A DNA stretch of 64,000 bases from Hygrophila difformis (Eukaryota > Streptophyta > Magnoliopsida > Lamiales > Acanthaceae): the NCBI GenBank assembly GCA_030278955.1, contig JAOANR010000006.1:51488915-51552914 (forward strand), read 5' to 3'. The translations under genes were made by a program, and so were the position numbers. Shown here piece after piece: positions 34,493 through 51,850 of this stretch (the first letter of the stretch is position 1; the number at the start of each line of letters is the position of its first letter). A model generated the notes under the pieces. That model worked only from the letters and a program-made list of their open reading frames with translations, was not told where the DNA came from and made no database searches.

Positions 34493-35346
34493 CCGGTCCC
34501 TTTGTTGTGATGTTTAATAGTTAAAATAGGGTGAGTAAATTTAGTTATTCTCTTCATCCTCTTTACAGATTTTTAACTGTATTTATTATTTAGTTTTGAC
34601 TCAATAATATTATAATGATGTAATAGAAAAAAAATGTGATTGCCAGAATCATCTAATTATATAATTTTAAAAGATATATTTTATATATTTTTGTCACTTA
34701 TATGCATTTTGAAATAATAAAGATTAAATAAAAAATACTTTTCCCAATTTTTTTAAATGTTATGGACCATATTTACGCAATCCAATATATACTTTTAATA
34801 CTTAATTATTCAAATTGTATAGTGTATACAAATAAAAATTATGAAAATTTGATATACTAGATTTGTGCGATATATCAGACGAATCCAACAAGACTTCACC
34901 TGACTATACTTTAATTTATATTATTGTATTAAAATGTTGAATCAAAGTTACATTTTACTCAATGTGTAACAAAATCCTCTACCCGGCACTTATAAAGGAA
35001 TGGATGAAGTATTAAATTTTTTGTGATAACATGATTTAATTGGATGGAAGAACAATTAAAGTTCTAATTATATAATCATAATTTAATTTACTTAAAACAA
35101 AAAAAAATTAATCCTACGAATAAATATAACATATACAAATTTGTTGGGACAACCCAAATATTCCTTTGAATATAGTATTTTGTATTTTTAATATAGGGAA
35201 TTTTAGCCAAGTTAATTATTTGTTTATTAAATTTTATTAAATTCATATTTTTGTTATCTAACCTTCAAACAGACTTTAAAGAAAGGCCTGATTTAACCAA
35301 GATGGTCTAGTTGAAACATATCAAAAATATAAATAATGGTTCCAAA
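34493..35346. other. AT-rich intergenic DNA with a degenerate Stowaway-like stretch
   Basis: Within about 34740-35010, phrases such as AACAAGACTTCACCTGACTATA and TTGAATCAAAGTT recall the Stowaway-type MITEs elsewhere in the window. Clean TA-flanked ends are gone, and nothing coding is seen. Confidence 0.35.
35342..35346. repeat. TSD CCAAA of the copia element, left copy
   Basis: CCAAA directly flanks the left LTR and recurs at 40937-40941 after the right LTR. Confidence 0.8.
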
Positions 35347-35709
35347 TGTTGTGGAATATAACCAAGATGTGTATATATGATTCCCCGACCTGATTTCAAG
35401 CCAAGATTGAAGATTGGAGCAAGATTGAAGAACCCAAAATGAGTCCCAAGAGAGCTACGGGAAAGAGTAAAAGAAATGGAAGATTGGGGCAATAATTGAT
35501 AAGCCTCAATTATTATACGAGAGCTACAAGTGGGAGGGGAATAAATAATAGTAGAAGAATGCCCAAATATCTCCAATGGTGTCGGTAAGGGCAAAATGAA
35601 AACAGTACAAGTTTGATTGATTGTTATACATATATATAGACATTTTCAATTTCCTACATCTACCTTTCCCTTATTCCAACTACCGGCCACATTCAATATA
35701 TATATAACA
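35347..35709 (-). repeat. 3' LTR of the copia element
   Basis: 363 bp, nearly identical to 40568-40936; the differences are a few substitutions and a shorter (TA) run. Confidence 0.92.
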
Positions 35710-35720
35710 CTCCCCCTTTG
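35710..35720 (-). other. Polypurine tract of the copia element
   Basis: The minus strand reads CAAAGGGGGAG directly before the 3' LTR. Confidence 0.75.
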
Positions 35721-35743
35721 AATGTTTTCAATACAAAAAATAT

Positions 35744-35810
35744 GTCTCGTTAAAACCTTACTAGGAAAAAACCCTGTGGGAAAAAAAATCTCAGTGAAGG
35801 AAAAAGAGTA
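35744..35810 (-). repeat. Copia copy of the 3'-region motif shared with the LINE
   Basis: It runs from GTCTCGTTAAAACCTTA to GAAGGAAAAAGAGTA (plus strand), between the polypurine tract and the RNase H end. It aligns end to end with 6962-7025 of the LINE. Confidence 0.7.
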
Positions 35811-35866
35811 CATTATTCTTGTATTTGATTCTCCCCCTGATCAAAACATCAGTTGAGATTCTTTAA

Positions 35867-37440
35867 TCAACGCATCCCGATACTTTTCACTAATTTCTCG
35901 AATGTTGATGTTGGTAGTGCCTTGGTAAATAAATCTGCAAGATTATCAGCTGAACGAATTTGTTGCACATCTATTTCACAATTTTTCTGCAGATCATGAG
36001 TGTAGAAAATTTTTGGTGAAATATGTTTCGTTCTATCTCTTTTAATATACCCTCCCTTCAATTGTGCTATACATGCTGCATTATCTTCGTATAAAATTGT
36101 TGGGGGTATTTTTCTTCAGTAACTATGCCACAATTTTTCAATATATGGTGCATCAAATATCGCAACCATACACACTCTCGACTGGCTTCATGTATTGCTA
36201 AAATTTCGGCATGATTTGAGAAAGTAGCAGTCAAAGTCTGCTTCATTGATCTCCATGAAATTGCAGTACCACCACATGTAAAAATATAGCCAGTTTAAGA
36301 TTTGGCTTTATATGGATCTGATAAATATCCAACAATAGCAATGCCGATTATTTCATGTCGAGAATCATTTGGGTAAAAATAACCCAAGATCAATAGTTTC
36401 TTGGAGATAGCGAAATATATGTTTATTCCATTCCAATGTCGTCTTGTAGGAGATGAACTAAATCACGCTAATAAATTTACTGCAAATGATATATCTGGTC
36501 TAGTGCAGTTTGTGAGATACATTAAAGCACCTATGACACTTAAATATGGGACCTCTGGTCCAAGAATTTCTTCATCTTCCTCTTGTGGTCTAAATTGATC
36601 ATTTTTATGTCAAGTAACCTTACGACCATTGGAGTACTTAATGAATGCGCTTTATCCATATAAAATTGCTTTAACACTCTTTGAGTATAAGCTGTTTAAT
36701 GGACAAAAGTTCCATCATTTAAATATTTAATTTGCAGACCAATGCATGATTTGGTTTTACCAAAAATCTTTGATTTCAAACTCCTTTTTTTCAGATACTC
36801 AACAGCCTTTTGGAGCTCCCTTGGAGTTCCAATTAAGTTGAGATCATCAACATAAACTGCAATTATTACAAACTCTTGTCCATTTTTCTTAATGAAAATA
36901 CTTGGACAGATTGGGTCATTCGTATAACCCTCTTGTACCAATGACTCACTGAGTCGGTTATACCACATTCCCCCGGACTGTTTCAGTCCATATAGAGATT
37001 TTTGTAATTTGATGGAATACACATGTCTTGGATTTGATTCATATGTCTCTGACATTTTTAATCCCCCTGGAACCTTCATATAGATATATGTATCTAAATT
37101 TCCATATAGATACGCAGTAATAACATCCATTAATCTAATTTCAAGATTTTGATGGACTGCTAAACTGATAAGATATCTAAATGTTATTCCATCAATTACA
37201 TGGAAATATAATTCATCATAATCAAATCCGGGTCTCTGTGAGAACCCTTGGGCGACTAATCTCGCTTTGTATCTGACAATTTCATTTTTGTCATTTCTTT
37301 TTCTTACAAAAACCCATCTGTATCCGACTGGCTTTATTTTTTTGGTGTTTTGACAATCGGTCCAAACACATTTCGTCTAGCTAGGGAATCCAATTCAGAT
37401 TGGATTGTATCTTTCCATTTTGGCCAATCTTTTCTTTTCC
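35867..37440 (-). pseudogene. Copia reverse transcriptase and RNase H, broken
   Basis: The largest open part (37130-36696) has MDVITAYLYGNLDTYIYMKV, QKSLYGLKQSGGMWYNRL and the catalytic YVDD (IIAVYVDDLNLIG). Upstream, in other frames, are KYKARLVAQGFSQRPGFDY and IDGITFRYLISLAVHQNLEI. Downstream, at about 36590-35870, are VIGALMYLTNCTRPDISFAV, the RNase H phrase ATFSNHAEILAIHEASRECV and the C-terminal SADNLADLFTKALPTSTFEK. The order is right for copia, but at least four stops or frame changes inactivate it. Confidence 0.9.
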
Positions 37441-37543
37441 GATATTCATCAACCGAATTTAGCTCATGATCCTCGTCATCATTTATGATGTCAAGTGCTA
37501 TATGATATTAGAATGCATTATCTATGATAATTGCATCTCGATT

Positions 37544-38763
37544 CTAAATATTTATGCTTATGACGAAATTGATTGATATTTCATTATTTTCAATTTCCTG
37601 CTCCTCTGGAACTGCAAATTCCTGCTCCTCTGGAGCTATTTGCTCTTCAAGAGCTTCTTTTTCCTCTGGAATATTTTTTGTAATTTTGTCACTTTCAGTG
37701 ATTTGTGATCCTCTTTTCTTTCGAGGATTTTTATCTTTGGAACCTGGTGGTTTACCATGCTTCAAGCGTGCAGTAGATTCATCTTTGGCACTTGTAATTG
37801 GTCCCTCTGGGACATTAATTTTGATTGGAACATTTGCTACCGGTATAAGAGATTTTGTTACTCTTTTAGAGTCGCATAATGCGTCCGGCAATTGATTTGC
37901 AATATTATGCAAATGTACAATTTTTTGTGCTTCTAGTTCACAATCATTTGTACGATGATCAAAGAAATCTAACGGTGTTTTTCAGTTGATTTTTTTTCTT
38001 TGGTCGATTTTTATCTCCCCCTAATGTCGGGAAATGAGATTCGTCAAAATGACAATCTTTGAATTTCGCAGTAAATAAATCACCAATTAATGGTTCGAGA
38101 TATCGAATAAGTGATGGTGCTTCATACCCGACATATATTCCCAATCTACGTTGGGGACCCATCTTTGTGCCGAGGTGGTGCAATCGGGGCATATACTGCG
38201 CAACCAAATATTCTTAGATGTGATATATTGGGTTCATGCCCAAATGTTAATTGTATAGGGGAGTATTCATGATAATGTGTCGGTCTTATTCGCACCAATT
38301 TTGTTGCATGTAATATTGCATGCCCCCAAGCTGTCAATGGCAATCCAGATCTCATTAATAACGGTCTGGCAATTAATTGTAAACGCTTTATAAGCGATTC
38401 AGCAAGTCCATTCTGTGTATGGAGAGCAACAGGATGCTCAACTGTTATGCTAATTGACATGCATTATTCATCAAACCTCTGGGATGAATATTCACCAGCA
38501 TTATCCAATCGGATATTTTTTATTGTATAATCAGGGAACTGTGCTCGTAATTTAATAATTTGAGCAAGTAACTTTGCAAACGCATGGTTGCGAGATGATA
38601 GCAATGTTACATTGGACCTTCGTGTTGATGCATCAATTAGCACCATAAAATATTTAAACGGTCCACATGGTGGATCTATAGGTCCACATATATCACCTTG
38701 AATTCTTTTAAGAAAACTAGGGCTTTCAGTTCCCACTTTTGTTGGTGAATGTTTGGAAATCAA
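37544..38763 (-). pseudogene. Copia integrase and linker, broken
   Basis: The DDE core is visible: LKRIQGDICGPIDPPCGPFK (first D), IRLDNAGEY (second D) and NGLAESLIKRLQL (E). One in-frame stop follows RFDE near 38464. The core continues with GHEPNISHLRIFGCAVYAPI, then shifts frame into RRLGIYVGYEAPSLIRYLEP. The linker at 37912-37544 is acidic, with repeated PEEQE phrases. The enzyme would insert element cDNA; this copy cannot make it. Confidence 0.9.
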
Positions 38764-38769
38764 TTTTCA

Positions 38770-39506
38770 TTGGGAGCAAGCAACACATATATAATCATTA
38801 TGTTGCAGCAATTTTTGTCCCTTTAATGAATGGCCATGACTATTTGTAATAATTCACATCATCATTGTAGAGCCAGGATGGCCTAGGCGATCATGCCATA
38901 TCATATATTCATCAGTAAGCCTATGGCTTCCAATAGACCTCTGGCCTATTTTGGGATGATATTCATTAGTGGGCCTCTGGCCATCGATAAACCTCTGGTT
39001 TATTTGAGGAATATTAGACCTGTGGTCTAAGTGATAATTTTTAGTTGTATTGATAAATACAATCCAGAAGACAAAACTGGTAATTTTTCCAATACATATT
39101 TGTTACTATGAGTGGTATTTGTAATTAATAAATATTCGACATTCTCTGAAGTCGATGTCTCGAGATGATACCCATTTTCTCGGATATCTTTAAAACTTAG
39201 TAAATTTCTTCGAGACTTGGGATATAAAAGTGCATTTTTCGCAATTAATTTTGTTTCCTCTCGGAGAATAAGGTTGGTTGTGCCAATTCCTTGTATAATA
39301 TTTGCACTACCACATATTGTGTTTATGTTTGTATCTCCCATTCTTAAATTGGAAAAATACCTTATGTCTTTTAGTATCGTGTGCGTTGAAGCACTATCAA
39401 TAAAACATATATTATCACTTTTATAATTCCCCATTTTGCTGTAATTAAAACAAGATATCATTAATATCAAAACAAGATTAAATATAAGTGAGACAACACA
39501 ATGCAA
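38770..39506 (-). pseudogene. Copia protease and GAG-pre-integrase, broken
   Basis: The protease part has ICFIDSASTHTILKDIRYFS (active-site DSA in place of DSG) and SRRNLLSFKDIRENGYHLET. After a stop-containing stretch, LTDEYMIWHDRLGHPGSTMM gives the WHxRLGH motif of the GAG-pre-integrase domain. HNDYICVACS keeps the CxxC-like zinc ligands. Stops follow TMMM and ACSQ. Confidence 0.85.
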
Positions 39507-40551
39507 AGATAATAATATAGCAGAAAATTAAAAAAATTAAAAGCGTAATAAAAATAATAATATAATAAAATGCAATGCAGTATTTAAATAAGACTGTATA
39601 ATTGAAGAATTTGCACATCTTTAGATGGCATAGTTAGCATATCAATAATGGCCTTTTGTAATATCAATAGTGTCGTCAGCTTTTTTTTTTAAACAAGGTA
39701 TATTTCAACCTGTTTGTATCAAGTATTTTTGGTAAACTTGTACCAAATATTTGTCTGAACGACCAATTTTGGGACTATGTCCTCCAGCCATATTGATATC
39801 ATTTTTCTTCATTTTTTTTGCCTTTTAGAGGCACAATTTATGACAATTATTTTGCCATTTAAGAATCTGACTCTGTCAGTACACATGACCAAACTAAAGA
39901 CCCACAAAATCTGTTGGTATAACCAAACTAAGATTTATGGACTCTGTTGGTATTCATGTCATTTTCATTAATATATTGTCACATATCTCAATTGTGACAT
40001 TATTCTGAACATGACTGATTTATATCATTTACAGACTTATAGTCTTGCAGTCATTATGATGCTTCACATTTGGGATTTCAGCCAAAAATCTTTATTTTAT
40101 CAAAGAGCTGTTATTTGCCCCCACAATAAGGGAACTGTCATTATCTCTTATCAAAAATAAGAATTAGCAAGATGCTTATTTCCCATATATAGATCAATAT
40201 GATCTTTTGACTGTTTTTTTAGGTCTTGGCCTGTGGCCGTTTTATTTTTTTCTCTCTGCGGTCTAGGCCTGTGGCCGTATTTTCTTTTATAATGGTCTTT
40301 TCTAGACCCGTTGATTCCAAATAAATTTTAATATCCATATTTCAGGATAAATAATTAATCCCGGATCTTTCTAATGGCATAGGTTCATGTTTTGAAAAAT
40401 TAGTCATAATTGATATTGAAAATAGTTGGAATATATTTCATCAAGTGATTTTCTTCTGGATCTGAAACTTTTTTGGCAGAACTCCGGTATGAACTGGAAT
40501 TTTCAACAGAATTCCAACAGAACCTTGGTAGAATTGGCAAACTCCAATATG
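39507..40551 (-). other. Non-coding leader region of the copia element; gag not found
   Basis: Gag would be expected here on the minus strand, but I see no capsid motif or CCHC knuckle. The plus strand has repeated GGCCTGTGGCCGT words at about 40212 and 40268, echoing CCTCTGGCC repeats at about 38935-39000. This suggests deletion of gag or a non-autonomous subfamily. Confidence 0.5.
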
Positions 40552-40567
40552 GCTCGTGTTGATAACG
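40552..40567 (-). other. Primer-binding site of the copia element
   Basis: The minus strand reads GTTATCAACACGAGCC next to the 5' LTR, close to the GGTTATCAGCACGAG form found in many plant copia elements. Confidence 0.6.
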
Positions 40568-40936
40568 TGTTGTTGAATATAACCAAGATGTATCTATATG
40601 ATTCCCCGACCTGATTTCAAGCCAAGATTGAAGATTGGAGCAAGATTGAAGAACCCAAAATGAGTCCCAAGAGAGCTACGGGAAAGAGTAAAAGAAAGGG
40701 AAGATTGGGGCAATAATTGATAAGCCTCAATTATTATATGAGAGCTACAGGTGGGAGGGGAATAAATAGTAGTAGAAGAATGCCCAAATTTCTCCAATGG
40801 TGTCGGTAAGGGCAAAATGAAAGCAGTACAAGTCTGATTGATTGTTATACATATATATATATATAGACATTTTCAATTTCCTACATCTACCTTTCCCTTA
40901 TTCCAACTACTGGTCACATTCAATATATATATAACA
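40568..40936 (-). repeat. 5' LTR of the copia element
   Basis: 369 bp; partner of 35347-35709. It is followed on the right by TSD CCAAA at 40937-40941. Confidence 0.92.
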
Positions 40937-40941
40937 CCAAA

Positions 40942-41800
40942 CTATTTTTAAGCAGAGTCAAGAGTATTAGAGAGAGAATGAGAAGTAGGTGACCTTTCAT
41001 CGATCAGAGCAAGTTTTATGCTATAGCTATTAATTAGGGAGGGGAAAATGTACGAAGCGCTGATTCTTATAAGTTTTATTTTTCTTTTTAATGATCATTT
41101 TAATTTTAATAATATTAATTGAATCTTAATTTTGAAAGTAAATTATTTTATTTTAGTTCTAAAATTTAAATTTAATTTTTTTTAAACAACCTATACAAAC
41201 TAGAAAATGTGTGGTGATAGCTTATACCATAAAAATTATAAAAGAACAAATGAGATGGATAAATGGCTTGGTGTGGAATCCAATCCCAATCTATTAATTG
41301 GGAATCGGGGACGACCACAGCCAAGTCATCATCCCCAAATTTAAATTTTTATTATTCCATATATTTTTAAAATATATATATAAAAATTGACATTAGATGT
41401 GTAAGAATCTAAAGCAACAAATGATAAAATGTATACAGATAAGAGATAGGGGACCAGATGAAAACCGAGACTTTGGAAATCATGGGACATGACTATAGTT
41501 AAATTCAACAAAGAAACTTACTTTTAATTGGGGATGGGAAAGTCACTGGACTTCTAAGCTATAGGTTGAGGGTTGTATGACAAGTATGGCATGATATGTT
41601 GAGGTTCAATTTTTACCGGGCCCTTATTTCTCCTTTATGTCTTGTATGATATGAGCTCGCATCATCATTTCATTGTCTAGGCTGTTCGGGAAAAAAGAAA
41701 TAAACTTCTAATTATTATTCCCTTTAATGGTTAAACGTTTTATAAAATACTGTAAAAAGTAAAAGTAAGTCTAAATTTTCTAATCCCTAATTTCCGCGTA
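40942..41800. other. Intergenic DNA upstream of RIO2
   Basis: AT-rich with no recognised element or gene; the proximal RIO2 promoter must occupy its right end. Confidence 0.4.
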
Positions 41801-41815
41801 AAACCCTAAACCCTA
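41801..41815 (+). promoter_or_regulatory. Telo-box in the RIO2 promoter or leader
   Basis: AAACCCTAAACCCTA. Telo-boxes near transcription starts are established marks of plant ribosome-biogenesis and ribosomal-protein genes, which matches RIO2. No TGGGCY site II element was noticed nearby. Confidence 0.65.
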
Positions 41816-41819
41816 TTAT

Positions 41820-42075
41820 CCCAATTTCCCTCTTTCTTGGTTCCGACTGCAGACGCGTGAGTTGTGAAAATTCCAACAAAAATCCAACGGGAGAGTCGGA
41901 GAGTAGAAACTCTGTCGAACAATCCACAGACAGCGACGAATCCACTCCTACGATTGGACAGGCCAAAGTCCATCACTCCAATCGTCTCTGCCGTCGCCGT
42001 CCTCCGTTTCTGGCTCTGAAATCTGAATCCAAGTCATCGTCTCCCGTCTGGTTCTAAATCTGTTCGTCGCCATTT
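41820..42075 (+). other. Probable 5' UTR exon 1 of RIO2
   Basis: A GC-richer, C/T-rich stretch ends in a good donor (CGCCATTT/GTGAGTTC). The matching acceptor AATAAGCAG/GCC at 43934 opens a second leader segment reaching the ATG at 44040. The 1.86-kb leader intron would contain the element at 43.0-43.7 kb. The exon start is not determined; there is no RNA evidence. Confidence 0.5.
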
Positions 42076-43007
42076 GTGAGTTCATTGTCTTGATTTGTTC
42101 TGTATCTGATCGGCTCATAGAACGTATCACGTCTGACTTTATGCATTTTTAAGAAACAAGCTCTCCGTGGAGCTGCATCTATTCATAATATTATAAGTTA
42201 TGTACGAACTATTTTAAAGAATATGTAGTTTGTGTGTATATTGCTACGAATTTAATGCTTCTGCTTCTGTATATATTTGAGTTTTAGGCGCATTTGGTTG
42301 GACAAAAAGAATCACTTGTTGAACTGGGTGGCATGTGTAAAAAATTTATGTTCTCTATGATATTGTGTAGTGGGAATATATTTGAACTAATTATGTGAAA
42401 ACTGAGAAAGTGAACAACTCTTTTGGTTAATGAGGTCTTAAATCTTAATTAGGTGAGTTTTATCATCTTCACAATATAAGTAATTTGTTTTACTAACTAA
42501 AGGTAACCTCTCCGGAGCTGGGGCTTTTGATTGAAAATGTTATATTCTAATGTGTGTTGCTTATTGGTTATTGGAAGAAAGTAAGAAAATGGACTAAATA
42601 TATATTCTTGAAAAAGATATTATATCGGGCTATATAATTAAAAATAGTTTGGAAAATAAATCAGTGGAAAGGCCTGTTGATCAGCATTTTGCTTTTTAAT
42701 TATGAATACAATTCATATATAGTTGCCCTGTAACATGAAACATTAAAGTTTAATGCATATTTATTTTTCTTAAATGTTTTGAGCAGTTTGTTGTTGCCTT
42801 CTTAAATTGATATATCTCAGTTCTGATTTTGTTTGGGACCATTTTGTATAGTTTTGTTGACTGTTTGTGTGAACACCATTATTCTTTGATTTGATCCGTA
42901 ATGTTGTTCTTTTATTTACATTCTTTTTGGAGGAATTGAATGTGAATGTTTTATTGAAGATGGTTGACTACCTAGATGTTCTTATTGCTGATGCTGCCTT
43001 GATAATT

Positions 43008-43184
43008 ACTCGGACTCTCTTTTGAGTGTCGGACACGATTCGGGAATCGGAGGAGTCGACACTCAATTTTTAAAATTTGAGGATACGGGGACACGGTCAA
43101 ACAAGTGTCTTGACCATTTTCAAGATACGGACACGATTCGGAGTGTCCGAAAAATAATATTGGACACTCAATTTATTTATAATT

Positions 43185-43235
<51 letters not shown>

Positions 43236-43739
43236 CCAACAATTATATTTGGATGGAGCCCAAAAAAATACTCCTATGTTAGAATGAGCCCAAAAATTAG
43301 ATATTGGGCGAACACAATTTTAAATTATGCCCATTGAGCCTAAATCATTAGGCTCTAGCCCAAACCCAACCCTAGCCCAAACCCTTGTCTCTGGTTCTTT
43401 CTCCGTCTTCTTCACTAACGCCTCATCTTCCAAATCATATTCCACTTCTCCCATCTCCATCCCCTCCACTTTCAATCGCCGGCGGCTGCCATTGCCACCG
43501 CCGCAGCCGCTGCCACCTCATTTATTGCACAGACCCAGTATCGACGGCCTCTTCCCCCTCGCATCGAAGCCAGCAAAACCGTCAGATTCTTTCCTCCCTC
43601 ATCCAAGCCGACTCCTTCCTCCAAAAAGAGTCGACTCCGTGTCCCATCGCCGGAGTTGTTGCTGGACACGTGTCCCGTGTCGTGTCGGGGATAGAATCTG
43701 TCCGGCCATGATTCTCTACCCAAAAAGGAGTGTCCGAGT
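43008..43739. mobile_element. Possible DNA transposon with ACTCGGAC ends carrying a captured gene-like segment
   Basis: The left end is ACTCGGACTCTCTTTT. The right end, reverse-complemented, is ACTCGGACACTCCTTTTTG. Both ends hold many GTGTCCGA/TCGGACAC words. Inside are an (AAT)n run (about 43187-43235) and a segment (43330-43680) with the look of a plant gene's leader and N-terminal coding start (TCTCCGTCTTCTTCAC, Pro/Ser-rich frame). No TSD could be matched, so the boundaries and class are uncertain; a Pack-MULE-like origin is a guess. Confidence 0.45.
43187..43235. repeat. (AAT)n microsatellite
   Basis: About sixteen ATA/AAT units without interruption. Confidence 0.9.
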
Positions 43740-44033
43740 TTCATCTTGAATACTACAATGATGCTCTGCATTATCAGATATACTGTCACGTTGCTTTTAG
43801 AAATATCTTTATCATTACTATTTTTCAAGCGATGCAATGAGAATGCTGGTATTGACTATGCAGACTTGTGTTTCTAGTGTTTGGATTAGTTTGGTAATTG
43901 AGAATTTGAATTATTGATGTAAAACAATAAGCAGGCCATCGGCTTCCACTAACTACACCAATCTTTCCAATTCTGCCACTGATTACAGCAGTTGAAAGCT
44001 TTTACCACGGCCTCGCAACTCTCCCGGATTTGA

Positions 44034-50746
<6,713 letters not shown>

Positions 50747-51550
50747 ATCATAGCATACATGTAACTAGTTAACCCCAAAAGTTCAGTAAGATATTTATCC
50801 TCTTCCCTTAACTACATCATGAGTAGTTACGACCAACCTCACTGTATGCGAATTTACGACCACCCTCAAGGTATACGAACCTCTCTCTCTCTCTGTGCCT
50901 TAAATATTTTATTACATACTTTTGCAGTAAGGTATGCAGATGTATTTTTCCTCACACATTTGTTGTGCATACTAGCACATGATAATGGCTTCGTTCTTCT
51001 TTATCAGTTTATCACTGACTATACTCTTCAAGTATATCTTCGACTTAAATGTATCTAACTTTCAAAACTCGGTATAGAACAAGAATGAAAGCTAGAAAGA
51101 ACATTCACTCCCTCACCAGGGAATGGAAATAAATTAAGCCCATCTATGGGGGCAGAGCTGTTCAAGGGGGAGGAATATAAAAAGGGGAATTCAAATTCGT
51201 ACCAAGTCTAGATGTAGATAAGCTTAAAGATTCAAATTCAAACTAAAGACTATAGATGTAGATATGTTTTAGATGGATCCAAAAGTTTCAAAACACCTCA
51301 AGTCATGTGTAACTAGGTAACAGATTATCTTCATTATCATGTGCATCTCTAGCTGCACTGGATGTTTGATCATTCGGGAAATTATTCCAACCAATTCATT
51401 AAATTTCAAGGTAATACACACGACATCAGAAGATATTTTGCTATATAAATGAGACATCTAAAATATGTTGATTTTTACTCGAATTTTTTGCTTTAAAGAA
51501 ACATTAATAGAAGTAATATACTATAAATTCAACAGCAATAATCCATACTT
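50747..51550. other. RIO2 3' UTR and intergenic DNA
   Basis: A short CT repeat lies at about 50882-50895. No further gene or element was recognised. Confidence 0.4.
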
Positions 51551-51554
51551 ACTG

Positions 51555-51850
51555 GGATGAGGATTTGCCCAAGTGGTTAAGTCTCTACATTTGTTTGGGG
51601 ATTCGATTTCCCACTCGGACTCCTATCGCTCCTCTTTATCTGTTTGTAATTTGTGTGGCATGACTCCCACCATCCTTTATTTGGCTTCAGCTTTGACAAA
51701 AAATAGTAGTAATCCATTCTTATCAGTCTGGATGATACTCTCTGTGTTTCCAGTCTTTAGTTCCCGCAACTGCAAGTCCCCAACATGGTTAGCTGGTCTG
51801 AAGTTTATAGAGTCGATGTAATAAGTTAACCAAACAATGAAAGTGGGGAG
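51555..51850 (+). mobile_element. tRNA-derived SINE-like sequence
   Basis: TTGCCCAAGTGGTTAAG (about 51566) resembles a Pol III A box. GGGGATTCGATTTCCC (about 51597) resembles a B box, about 30 bp downstream. This is the head of tRNA-derived plant SINEs. The tail end and a TSD were not identified, so the right boundary is approximate. Confidence 0.5.

Larger units (their letters stand above)
35347..40936 (-). mobile_element. Copia-type LTR retrotransposon, complete outline, broken pol
   Basis: On the minus strand the 5' LTR is 40568-40936 and the 3' LTR 35347-35709. On the plus strand both begin TGTTGT(T/G)GAATATAACC and end TATAACA. A 5-bp TSD, CCAAA, flanks the element. The PBS-like GTTATCAACACGAG (minus strand) adjoins the 5' LTR, and the polypurine tract CAAAGGGGGAG adjoins the 3' LTR. 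Pol domains run in copia order: protease, GAG-pre-integrase, integrase, reverse transcriptase, RNase H. Many stops and frameshifts are present, and no gag was found between about 39510 and 40550. Confidence 0.92.

Noticed and set aside
43327..43749. Independent gene encoding a 140-residue Pro/Ser-rich protein
   Set aside because: Lies inside an apparent transposon with no recognised domain; treated as possible captured sequence instead.
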